Source: Peptococcaceae bacterium (lineage in GTDB: Bacteria > Bacillota > Peptococcia > Peptococcales > Peptococcaceae). From it: a DNA stretch of 8,035 bases. The DNA is taken from contig JAFXJE010000128.1 of assembly GCA_017532485.1 (NCBI GenBank), forward strand, positions 1 through 8,035, read 5' to 3'. Below are positions 1-6,219 of the stretch, in pieces. The notes beneath the pieces are model-generated. The model made no database searches. It was not told where the DNA came from and saw only the letters and a list, made by a program, of their open reading frames with translations. Numbering within the stretch: the first letter of the stretch is position 1; each line of letters starts with the position of its first letter. Made by a program: the position numbers and the translations under genes.

Positions 1-525
1 AACATCATTCAATTTAGCAAGAATTGCTAAACGGGGATCAATTTCATGTAAATCACAGTCACAAGAACCATGATTTAAATTCTTACCACACTTCGGACAC
101 AAGCCTTGACAATCTTCATTGCACAGCACTTTTTGCGGCAACTCAGCCAAAACTGCTTCTCTGACTATATCAGTAATATCTAAAGTGTCGTTTTCGTAAA
201 TAAAATACAGTTCCTCTAATTCACCAACGGCTAAATGCTCATACTGTGGTGTATCATGCACATATAACAGCTGCTCGTGAACTGTACACTCGACCGGCAG
301 AACTACCGGCTCTAAGCAACGGGAACAGATTGCTTTTACTTCTGTGCGTATCTGACCTTGCATGTCCAAAAACTTACCCTGATGAGAAATCTCCACATCA
401 ATATCCATCGGACCGTTCAGAACCCACTCATCGCTCAAAAAATCAAATTCCTCAGCACTCAAATGATAACTCTCACGGCTACCTTTCATACTGCGAACTT
501 TGCCAATATCCAACACAAAAGTCAT
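1..525 (-). CDS. yceD: YceD/DUF177 family protein, 3' end cut by the window edge
   Basis: The minus strand reads open from the ATG at 525 to base 1, giving 175 codons with no stop. The product matches the YceD (DUF177) family, which is linked to 23S rRNA accumulation and usually lies just upstream of rpmF (ribosomal protein L32). Visible hallmarks are a CSRCLEP motif at residues 67-73 and a C-terminal cysteine cluster (C135, C139, C143, C146, C155, C157) around QGLCPKCGKNLN, followed by a family-like IDPRLAILAKL ending, so only a few residues should be missing. The two CxxC pairs suggest a metal-binding knuckle, which is inference. An AAAGGAG ribosome-binding site (539-533) supports the start. 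A perfect consensus promoter lies upstream. rpmF probably follows beyond the left edge but cannot be seen. Confidence 0.9.
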   Translation of the reverse strand, partial: MTFVLDIGKVRSMKGSRESYHLSAEEFDFLSDEWVLNGPMDIDVEISHQGKFLDMQGQIRTEVKAICSRCLEPVVLPVECTVHEQLLYVHDTPQYEHLAVGELEELYFIYENDTLDITDIVREAVLAELPQKVLCNEDCQGLCPKCGKNLNHGSCDCDLHEIDPRLAILAKLNDV

Positions 526-579
526 GATATCACTCCTTTGGTGCGAGTTAGTCAAATACTTCACTACCTAACCTTTATA

Positions 580-608
580 ATTATATATATTCAATACTTT
601 CTTGTCAA
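580..608 (-). promoter_or_regulatory. Sigma-A-type promoter for yceD, perfect consensus
   Basis: Read on the minus strand, TTGACA lies at 608-603 and TATAAT at 585-580 with exactly 17 bases between them, matching the vegetative consensus at all 12 positions. Transcription should begin near 573, giving a leader of about 48 bases before the yceD ATG at 525. Such a strong promoter fits a gene linked to ribosome production. Confidence 0.85.
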
Positions 609-630
609 GGAATAATTACTGACAAGTCAG
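601..630. repeat. Overlapping inverted repeats between divergent promoters, possible operator
   Basis: CTTGTC at 601-606 and GACAAG at 621-626 form an inverted repeat whose arms are 20 bases apart, centre to centre (about two helical turns). A second, tighter palindrome, CTGAC-AA-GTCAG, covers 619-630. The left arm overlaps the -35 box of the yceD promoter, and the whole element sits between the two divergent -35 boxes. A regulator binding here could affect both genes. I do not recognise a named operator consensus, and arms this short may occur by chance. Confidence 0.35.
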
Positions 631-636
631 AAAAAC

Positions 637-665
637 TTGCATAAAAGAATTTTCTAGTTTACAAT
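637..665 (+). promoter_or_regulatory. Sigma-A-type promoter for tmcAL
   Basis: TTGCAT at 637-642 and TACAAT at 660-665 are separated by 17 bases, with 4/6 and 5/6 matches to consensus. The predicted start near 672 leaves a leader of about 33 bases containing the GAGGAGG ribosome-binding site of tmcAL. Confidence 0.7.
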
Positions 666-704
666 AGGTAAATACATCCTAATCATTTTTGAGGAGGTTA
701 TCTT

Positions 705-1919
705 ATGAATTTTCTCGGCATTGTCGCTGAATATAATCCTTTTCATTTAGGTCACCGTTATCATATTGAACAAGCTTGCCGTCAGCAAAATATCGACGGT
801 GTTATCGCTGTTATGAGTGGAAATTTTACGCAGCGTGGCGAAGCTGCTTTATTCGATAAATGGACTAGAGCCGAATGTGCCTTAAAGCAAGGCGTGGATT
901 TAGTTTTGGAATTACCCACTGCTTTCGCTACTCGCAGTGCCAACTATTTTGCTTTAGGTGGTATGCTCTCCTTAGCGGCTACTGGTGTAGTCAACTATTT
1001 TTCCTGTGGTATCGAAAGTAAACAGCCGCAGCAGTTAGTCGGACTAGCTCAATATTTGGCTGATGAGCCAGCTGAATATAAACAAGCTTTACAAAATTTG
1101 CTTGACCAAGGACTTTCCTATCCTGCCGCCCAACAAAAAGCTTTAACCAGCTTAAAAGTCAATGGGGCAGAGGAATTAAATCAGCCTAATAATTTACTGG
1201 CTTTAAATTATCTGCAAGTCATTGCCCAACATCAATTAAAGCTTGAGCCTCTTTTCGTAACACGAAGTGGTGCTTATCATGGCACTGCTGACGAAATAGC
1301 TGCTAACGAATTTGCCAGTGCTTCGGCCATTCGCAATCTACTTTTGGCCAGCGATATTTCTTGGCAAAATCATTTAGCACCCGAAGTTTTAGCAATTTTG
1401 CAACGCCAAATGCAAAAAGGCTATCCACCACTTTGCAATCAAAATTTTGCACAAGCTATTTTCACTTTACTCAGACGAAGTGACCCTGAAGAATTAGCAG
1501 AGATTATTGAAATCCGTGAAGGCTTGGAACATCGTCTCTACACTATGGCAAATCAATCCGCCTCCTTGACCCAGCTTTGCGAAGCTGTAAAATCCAAGCG
1601 TTATACTTACACACGTATTCAGCGTTTGCTCATCCATCTTTTGCTGGGCTATACGCGTGATTTAGTCTATCCTGAGCCTGCTTATCTTCGTGTCTTGGGC
1701 TTTAATCAAAAAGGACAGGATATTTTAAGAATGATGAAACAAACTGCTTCTCTGCCTATTTTAACGCGCGTAGCTGCTGATGCACAAAAACTGGAAGATT
1801 ACGGCCAAAGTATGCTCGCCTTAGATGTTCGTGCAACGGACTTGTATTATCTCGGCTACCCTGATGCTGCCTTAGGTCAAGGTGGTTTAGACTATCTGCG
1901 TACACCTGTAATTATTTGA
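705..1919 (+). CDS. tmcAL: tRNA(Met) cytidine acetate ligase TmcAL (YlbM family)
   Basis: This 404-residue protein matches TmcAL, which uses acetate and ATP to make N4-acetylcytidine at wobble position 34 of elongator tRNA-Met, aiding accurate AUG decoding. Length is normal for the family. The N-terminus is a nucleotidyltransferase fold: GIVAEYNPFHLGH at residues 5-17 contains the HxGH nucleotide-binding motif (H14, G16, H17), followed by MSGNFTQRGE at 37-46. Further family blocks are NNLLALNYL (162-170), the SASAIR motif (205-210, equivalent to the second nucleotide-binding motif of this superfamily) and KSKRYTYTRIQR (296-307), the presumed tRNA-facing helix. GAGGAGG at 691-697 lies 7 bases before the ATG and fixes the start. 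It is monocistronic, with its own promoter and terminator. Confidence 0.92.
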   Translation: MNFLGIVAEYNPFHLGHRYHIEQACRQQNIDGVIAVMSGNFTQRGEAALFDKWTRAECALKQGVDLVLELPTAFATRSANYFALGGMLSLAATGVVNYFSCGIESKQPQQLVGLAQYLADEPAEYKQALQNLLDQGLSYPAAQQKALTSLKVNGAEELNQPNNLLALNYLQVIAQHQLKLEPLFVTRSGAYHGTADEIAANEFASASAIRNLLLASDISWQNHLAPEVLAILQRQMQKGYPPLCNQNFAQAIFTLLRRSDPEELAEIIEIREGLEHRLYTMANQSASLTQLCEAVKSKRYTYTRIQRLLIHLLLGYTRDLVYPEPAYLRVLGFNQKGQDILRMMKQTASLPILTRVAADAQKLEDYGQSMLALDVRATDLYYLGYPDAALGQGGLDYLRTPVII

Positions 1920-1935
1920 GCAAAATCTATTAAAA

Positions 1936-1963
1936 AAGCTGGGACAAAACACTGTCCCAGCTT
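1936..1963. terminator. Bidirectional rho-independent terminator
   Basis: AAGCTGGGACA (1936-1946) pairs perfectly over 11 bases with TGTCCCAGCTT (1953-1963) around a 6-base loop. On the plus strand the stem is followed by CCTTTCTTATTTTT, ending tmcAL. On the minus strand it is followed by TTTTTTAATAG, a better U-tract, ending the CBS gene whose stop is at 1970. It serves both convergent genes. Confidence 0.85.
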
Positions 1964-1969
1964 CCTTTC

Positions 1970-2446
1970 TTATTTTTCTTCTTTATGCTGTAAACTTCTG
2001 CCTAAAATATAGCGTAAAATATCAGAACGGGTAATAACCCCTACTAATTTACCATTTTCTAAAACAGGCACTTTTTTAATTTTCTTATCACCTAATACTT
2101 TGGCAGCTTCATCAATATCATAATCTGCTTCTACAGATACCAACTTAGTAGTAGCCAATTCCATTACATTTAAGTCCATTAAATCATCCATTTTCTTTTC
2201 AAAGGATTCTGTATCATACCATACAGTAATGAAACTTGTCATATCAATAATGCGCGGATTTTGCTTAGCCACAAATTTCATAATATCGCCATCACTGATA
2301 AAACCGACAACTTTTTCTTTACCGTCAACAATCGGAACCCCGTTAATCTGGTTATCTACTAAAATTCTAATAACTTCACCGATATTAGCTTCATCAGTTA
2401 CAGTATAAACATCTGTTTTCATAATCTCTCTAACTTTTGCGTTCAT
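1970..2446 (-). CDS. Protein with a pair of CBS domains
   Basis: The product has 158 residues from the ATG at 2446 and consists almost entirely of two CBS domains, which pair to form a Bateman module that usually binds adenine nucleotides (AMP, ATP, SAM and similar). CBS1 covers about residues 3-60 and contains NGVPIVDGKEKVVGFISDGD. CBS2 covers about 95-150 and contains KKVPVLENGKLVGVITRSD. Both carry the S/T-x-x-D motif that contacts the nucleotide ribose. A linker of about 35 residues separates them. No enzyme domain, membrane segment or DNA-binding domain is attached, so it is probably a stand-alone sensor or regulatory subunit whose partner cannot be told. It has its own upstream region, because the preceding trxB gene ends in a terminator. 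A GTG nine bases further upstream is in frame but unlikely, as described for the ribosome-binding site. Confidence 0.85.
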   Translation of the reverse strand: MNAKVREIMKTDVYTVTDEANIGEVIRILVDNQINGVPIVDGKEKVVGFISDGDIMKFVAKQNPRIIDMTSFITVWYDTESFEKKMDDLMDLNVMELATTKLVSVEADYDIDEAAKVLGDKKIKKVPVLENGKLVGVITRSDILRYILGRSLQHKEEK

Positions 2447-2454
2447 AAAATTCA

Positions 2455-2460
2455 CTCCTT
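2455..2460 (-). promoter_or_regulatory. Ribosome-binding site deciding the CBS gene start
   Basis: AAGGAG at 2460-2455 (minus strand) is 8 bases from the ATG at 2446. The alternative in-frame GTG (2455-2453) begins inside this Shine-Dalgarno sequence and has no site of its own, so the ATG is the real start and the protein has 158 rather than 161 residues. Confidence 0.8.
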
Positions 2461-2487
2461 ATTAGTGCTTCCATTTTAGATATAGAT

Positions 2488-2516
2488 AGTATAACTTATT
2501 TTTTTTCAAAATACCA
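2488..2516 (-). promoter_or_regulatory. Possible promoter for the CBS gene
   Basis: A TATACT -10 candidate lies at 2493-2488 on the minus strand. The -35 position 17 bases upstream reads TGGTAT (2516-2511), a weak match. Some promoter is expected here because the upstream trxB gene is terminated at 2560-2589, but this exact placement is uncertain. Confidence 0.35.
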
Positions 2517-2559
2517 TACCCAATTTACCTCAGAAAGCAATAATTTGGCTTTTTTCGAA

Positions 2560-2589
2560 AAAAGCTTGAGACTTTCGTCTCAAGCTTTT
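2560..2589 (-). terminator. Rho-independent terminator of trxB
   Basis: AAAAGCTTGAGAC (2560-2572) pairs perfectly over 13 bases with GTCTCAAGCTTTT (2577-2589). Read on the minus strand the loop is GAAA (a GNRA tetraloop closed by a C-G pair), and the stem runs straight into a T-rich tract. It lies 8 bases past the trxB stop codon. Confidence 0.9.
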
Positions 2590-2597
2590 GCTCTTAA

Positions 2598-3806
2598 TTA
2601 CATTTGACCTCTTAAGTCTGCAGCTAAATCTAATTCGCGAACTAATTTACCAGCTTGTAATTCGATTACGCGAGCTGTTTTTTCAGCAGACACTTCGATA
2701 CCGAATTTTTTAGCCCAGCCTTTTTTACGAGTGATGTCAACTTCAACGAATTTGTATTTGTCACCATTTTCACGGTTAGCTTCGTCTACTTTACCCATTT
2801 TTTCTAAGCTGTCGCCATATTCTGGAGTCCAGAAGCCCATTAATACAGGTTTTTCAGATTCTACAATGCTTTCTTGGAAGTCTTTTTGTTCTTCAATGTA
2901 ACGTTCAGCAGCTGTAGCAGCGATAGCACCGTCACCAATAGCTGTGGATACTTGTCTTAAGTATTTGTTACGAACGTCACCAACAGCGTAAACACCTTCT
3001 ACAGATGTTTCCATACGGTCGTTAGTATTTAACCAACCTCTTTGGTCTAATTCTACTTGACCTTTTACGCAGTTTGTACCAGGTACCATACCTACGAAGA
3101 AGAATACGCCTTGGCATTCTAAATCAGTGATTTCACCTGTTTTCATGTTTTTAACTTTAACACCTGTAACTTCGTCTTCACCAACGATGGAGTCTAATAC
3201 GGAGTTCCAAATGAAGTTCATTTTTGGATGAGCAAATGCTTTTTCAGCAGCTTGTTTGTTGCAGTCTAAGATACCTTCATCATGTAAAACGATAACTGTG
3301 ATTTTAGAAGCAAATTTAGCAATGAACATACCTTCTTCGATAGCTTGGTCACCACTACCAACAACTACTACTTCTTGGTCTTGGAAGAATTCAGCATCGC
3401 AAGTTGCACAGTAAGCAACACCTTGACCAGCTAATTCGCGTTCACCAGGGATACCTAAAACTCTAGCTTCAGTACCTGTAGCAATGATAACAGCTTTTGC
3501 TTGGTATTCATTTTTCTTGGTGTAAACAGTTTTGATGTCACCTGTGAAGTCTACAGATTTAACTTCTTCTTTTTTAACTTCTACGCCGAAGTCTTGAGCA
3601 TGGTCAGCCATAGCTTTTGTTAATTCAGGACCTGTGGAGTTGTTGTAACCAGGATAGTTAACAATTTCTCTAGTGGTGAATGCACGACCACCTAAAGGAC
3701 CTTTTTCTAATAATAATGTTTTCAGTTTTGCACGACCACCATATACACCGGCACTTAAACCAGCAGGGCCGCCACCAATAATAATCAAATCATACAATTC
3801 AGACAT
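2598..3806 (-). CDS. trxB: Thioredoxin reductase-like flavoprotein with a degenerate thioredoxin tail
   Basis: Residues 1-307 form a low-molecular-weight thioredoxin reductase, normally a cytoplasmic FAD enzyme passing electrons from NAD(P)H to thioredoxin. FAD binding is seen in GGGPAG (11-16) and YAVGDV (273-278), and the redox-active disulfide in CATCD (C133, C136, D137). The pyridine-nucleotide fold keeps GSGDQA (150-155), but the HRRxxxR signature that holds the NADPH 2'-phosphate is replaced by LHDEGILD (174-181), so NADH or another donor is possible. Residues about 319-402 form an extension absent from typical TrxB (about 310-320 residues). It aligns well with thioredoxin, but the usual WAPWCGPC is WTPEYGDS (326-333), so both cysteines are lost. 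The cis-proline region is also changed (AEKT, 374-377). TAGGAGG at 3820-3814, 7 bases before the ATG, fixes the start. The gene is monocistronic or weakly coupled to upstream readthrough. Call of TrxB family is secure; substrate and donor are not. Confidence 0.88.
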   Translation of the reverse strand: MSELYDLIIIGGGPAGLSAGVYGGRAKLKTLLLEKGPLGGRAFTTREIVNYPGYNNSTGPELTKAMADHAQDFGVEVKKEEVKSVDFTGDIKTVYTKKNEYQAKAVIIATGTEARVLGIPGERELAGQGVAYCATCDAEFFQDQEVVVVGSGDQAIEEGMFIAKFASKITVIVLHDEGILDCNKQAAEKAFAHPKMNFIWNSVLDSIVGEDEVTGVKVKNMKTGEITDLECQGVFFFVGMVPGTNCVKGQVELDQRGWLNTNDRMETSVEGVYAVGDVRNKYLRQVSTAIGDGAIAATAAERYIEEQKDFQESIVESEKPVLMGFWTPEYGDSLEKMGKVDEANRENGDKYKFVEVDITRKKGWAKKFGIEVSAEKTARVIELQAGKLVRELDLAADLRGQM

Positions 3807-3873
3807 GATAAAACCTCCTAAAAATATTAATATTTATTATGTTTCATATTAAGAACATTCACAACCACATACA

Positions 3874-3882
3874 ATTATAACA
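3874..3882 (-). promoter_or_regulatory. Extended -10 promoter for trxB
   Basis: On the minus strand TGTTATAAT (3882-3874) is a perfect extended -10 element (TGn plus TATAAT). The -35 position is poor (TATCAT at 3902-3897), which is typical when an extended -10 is present. Transcription should start near 3867, about 60 bases before the trxB ATG. Confidence 0.6.
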
Positions 3883-3951
3883 CTATTTTTCACATAATGA
3901 TATATAGTTTTCATAAATATTGCCATATCATATAATTATGTCGAATTTTCT

Positions 3952-4176
3952 TTATACCGTACGTACTTTAATCCGACTTAGATGTTCTTTAGCCATAAAT
4001 ACCTGATTATAGCCAATTTGAACTAGCCAATCTACCGCTTTATTTAAAACAACAACCGACATGCCTTTATCTGCACCATATTGTTGAAAAATATCGTGTT
4101 GGTGTTCTGCTGCCAATTCGACAATTTCACCTAATTGTCCCGTTGGCAAATCAATTAAATTCATAATTTCAGCCAC
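3952..4176 (-). CDS. Small FeoA-like (SH3-fold) domain protein
   Basis: A 74-residue cytoplasmic protein with the pattern of the FeoA domain, a small SH3-like beta barrel. It shows LIDLPTGQLGEIVEL at 7-21, YGADKGMSVVVL at 33-44, the strand LVQIGYNQVFMA at 51-62 and the closing LSRIKV at 66-71. FeoA proteins usually assist FeoB in ferrous iron uptake, but no feoB is in view, and stand-alone FeoA-like domains often have no known role. The start is a GTG preceded by AGGGGG 8 bases upstream. The first ATG, four codons later, lacks a properly spaced site. It begins 38 bases after the stop of the PRC-barrel gene and is probably the last gene of the tat transcript. No hairpin terminator follows, so some readthrough into trxB is possible. 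Confidence 0.65.
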   Translation of the reverse strand: MAEIMNLIDLPTGQLGEIVELAAEHQHDIFQQYGADKGMSVVVLNKAVDWLVQIGYNQVFMAKEHLSRIKVRTV

Positions 4177-4214
4177 GCCGATTTCCCCCTGTTTACTTTG
4201 TAGCGAGAGAGCTT

Positions 4215-5351
4215 TTATTCATTTTTTTCTGCTTCTTCCATTTGAGCTACAGTTTCTTGAATAAATGCCTCTTCATCTTCGCTTGATTCACTATCTCCTT
4301 CAGCAACAATGATTTCAACTTCAATTTCGTCTTCTTTAACTTCTTCTTGATATAAAGATACTGTCGCCAATTCTAACAATTCTTGCAATTTACCAGCTTG
4401 AATTGCTTGTTTTGCTTCTTTCAAACCGATAACTTGACCCGGCCAAACAATAGCTGTTCCATCTTCATTTAAGAGTGGTTTTTCTACTGTTTTGCCTTTC
4501 AATTGACCTACAATCATGAAAGCCAATTCTTCATGCTCGTCTTTTTGGCCTACTTTGCTTCTAATTTCTTCTTTGATACTGTCTGTATCAATTTGCTTAA
4601 TTTTTTCACGCAATTCACTTAATAAACCTTTGGTCTGTTCACCAAAATTATCAATAAATTTTTCTGTTTGTTCTTTAAATTTATCACTTGTTACTTCATC
4701 TTTAACCCGACGAATAGTACGTTCAATAGTCTTACTGATGCTTTCTGTCATATCATCAAAAACTTCTTCATAGGACTCCTCGATAATATCATCAGCATCT
4801 AAATCCTCACCGGCTTCTGTCGCATCCATCTCATTAAGCAAATCATCTACAGCTTGACCGTCACCATAAAATTCTTCCTGTGGTACTTGGAAATCTTCCA
4901 TGTTTATGCCTTCTGCTGCGATAACTACATCTTTACCGAAGCAAACAATTTTTTCGCCAGGTAACACGCCTTTATCGTCTAATCTTTCACTCAATAAACT
5001 ACCTTTCAGCATTACTTCTTTTACTTCACCAGTTGCTGCATCAAAAGCTAGTTCCCAAACACGGCCTAAAGTAGTGCCATCCATAGTAATCACAGTTTTA
5101 CCCAAAAAGTCTCTGCCGTCTGTAGTTTCTTCGGCACTTAGCACAGTTACCATACTGCCAAAAGCTTTAACTGCAGCGAAAGGAATAACCATTACACCAC
5201 TGCCAATAGCTTTTTTTCTCACTTTGATACCACTAACTTTATTATCTTCTCCGATAACAACACTTTGAACTTTCCCCAATAAAGTACCGTCAGTCAGATT
5301 TAAGACATCTTTACCCATAATACTGCCTAAATTAACTAATTGTTCACTCAT
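4215..5351 (-). CDS. Tandem PRC-barrel protein of unknown function in the tat operon
   Basis: This 378-residue acidic protein has no signal peptide or membrane segment. Residues about 7-75 and 80-150 look like two PRC-barrel domains: each starts with the typical GKDVLNLTDGTLLGKV (13-28) or GKTVITMDGTTLGRV (84-98) followed by beta strands such as GVMVIPFAAV. Residues 160-200 are a very acidic linker. Residues 200-268 are rich in charged and hydrophobic residues in helical periodicity, likely an amphipathic or coiled-coil helix. Residues about 272-333 form a further small domain (LKGKTVEKPLLNEDGTAIVW, then a helix), and the tail is again acidic. PRC barrels act in RNA processing (RimM) and photosynthetic reaction centres, so they give no specific function here. 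GAGGAGG at 5366-5360 lies 8 bases from the ATG. It follows tatC by 35 bases and precedes the FeoA-like gene by 38, so co-transcription is likely. A role in Tat export is inference from position only. Confidence 0.75.
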   Translation of the reverse strand: MSEQLVNLGSIMGKDVLNLTDGTLLGKVQSVVIGEDNKVSGIKVRKKAIGSGVMVIPFAAVKAFGSMVTVLSAEETTDGRDFLGKTVITMDGTTLGRVWELAFDAATGEVKEVMLKGSLLSERLDDKGVLPGEKIVCFGKDVVIAAEGINMEDFQVPQEEFYGDGQAVDDLLNEMDATEAGEDLDADDIIEESYEEVFDDMTESISKTIERTIRRVKDEVTSDKFKEQTEKFIDNFGEQTKGLLSELREKIKQIDTDSIKEEIRSKVGQKDEHEELAFMIVGQLKGKTVEKPLLNEDGTAIVWPGQVIGLKEAKQAIQAGKLQELLELATVSLYQEEVKEDEIEVEIIVAEGDSESSEDEEAFIQETVAQMEEAEKNE

Positions 5352-5386
5352 GGCTAACGCCTCCTCAATAATTAAATATTTTCTTC

Positions 5387-6166
5387 TTAATTTTGTTCTT
5401 GTTGCTGCTGTTTTGCCAATTCTTTAGCTTCTTTTTTCAATTTCCGATTATAGACTTTACGCGATATCCAAATACTTACTTCATATAAAATCATCATTGG
5501 AATTGCCAAACCTACCTGGCTGACAATATCTGGTGGAGTTAATAATGCTGCCAAAATTAAAACTACCAGCAAAACATACTTTCTGTTTTTCTCCAACATA
5601 GGAGGATTAATAATCCCCAGCTTGGTTAAGAAGTAAACCACCATTGGCAATTCAAACATCAAACCGAAAGGAATTAAAAATCTCAAAACAAAGGATACAT
5701 AAGAACTGGCAGAAATCATCGGTACTAAATCACCACTAAAGGTAAATAATAAAGCATTTAAACCCAACCGCAGAATGAAGAAATAACCAAACGCAATACC
5801 ACCAACAAATAGGAAGATACCGGAAAATAACATCGAGAAAAAGATTTTCTTTTCATGACTATATAAGGCCGGCAAAACGAAGCGTAATAATTTCCAAATA
5901 ATAACCGGACTGGAAAGCACTACACCACCTAAGAAAGCTATCTTCATATAAACCATGAAACCTTCGGTTACTGTCATAAAGTTCAATGGCAAACCTAATG
6001 AAATAAACGGTTCCATAATAATATTGGCTACAACATCATTAAAAGCCAAATAAGTAACAATTGTTGCTACTACTACTGCAATAACACTATGCAGGATTGT
6101 TTTTCTCAATTCCTCCAAATGCTCCATCATGGGTGCAAATTTTTCATCTACTGCCTTTTCTTCCAT
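5387..6166 (-). CDS. tatC: Twin-arginine translocase subunit TatC
   Basis: TatC is the six-helix inner-membrane receptor that recognises twin-arginine signal peptides and recruits TatA to export folded proteins. The 259-residue length is normal. Family marks are the cytoplasmic N-terminal HLEELRKTI (16-24), P53 in the first periplasmic loop, SPVIIWKLLRFVLPALYSHE (86-105) with the signal-peptide-binding glutamate E105, FELP (171-174) with the conserved E172, and LTPPDIVSQ (209-217). Hydrophobic segments fit six transmembrane helices. The C-terminus ends in a lysine- and glutamine-rich cytoplasmic tail with KQQQQEQ. The ribosome-binding site is weak (GGTGAG a few bases before the ATG), unlike its neighbours, so translation may be partly coupled or lower than that of TatA, as expected from complex stoichiometry. 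It lies 53 bases after tatA. Confidence 0.95.
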   Translation of the reverse strand: MEEKAVDEKFAPMMEHLEELRKTILHSVIAVVVATIVTYLAFNDVVANIIMEPFISLGLPLNFMTVTEGFMVYMKIAFLGGVVLSSPVIIWKLLRFVLPALYSHEKKIFFSMLFSGIFLFVGGIAFGYFFILRLGLNALLFTFSGDLVPMISASSYVSFVLRFLIPFGLMFELPMVVYFLTKLGIINPPMLEKNRKYVLLVVLILAALLTPPDIVSQVGLAIPMMILYEVSIWISRKVYNRKLKKEAKELAKQQQQEQN

Positions 6167-6219
6167 TTTCTCACCACTTACTCTTTTCTTTTATTCCTTG
6201 CACGCTTGCAAAATCCCTG

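Noticed and set aside
246..615. Two open frames on the plus strand across the yceD region
   Set aside because: They run antisense to yceD, which has clear family motifs, promoter and ribosome-binding site. The plus-strand products are low-complexity and have no Shine-Dalgarno sequence.
3822..3835. Perfect 14-base palindrome AAATATTAATATTT just upstream of the trxB ribosome-binding site
   Set aside because: It consists only of A and T in an AT-rich leader, where such palindromes are common by chance, and it matches no redox-regulator site I recognise (Rex or PerR type).
3897..3931. Inverted repeat ATGATAT (3897-3903) and ATATCAT (3925-3931) between the FeoA-like gene and trxB
   Set aside because: All-weak-pair arms with a 21-base loop and no T-tract do not make a terminator. 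It overlaps the -35 region of trxB and could be an operator, but the base composition makes chance likely.
4516..5268. Two plus-strand open frames opposite the PRC-barrel gene
   Set aside because: Their products are serine- and leucine-rich strings typical of the reverse complement of an acidic, lysine-rich gene, and they lack ribosome-binding sites.
6198..6211. TTGCA-CGCT-TGCAA hairpin between tatA and tatC
   Set aside because: A five-base stem without a following T-tract is too weak to be a terminator or an attenuator, and tatA and tatC are expected to be co-transcribed.
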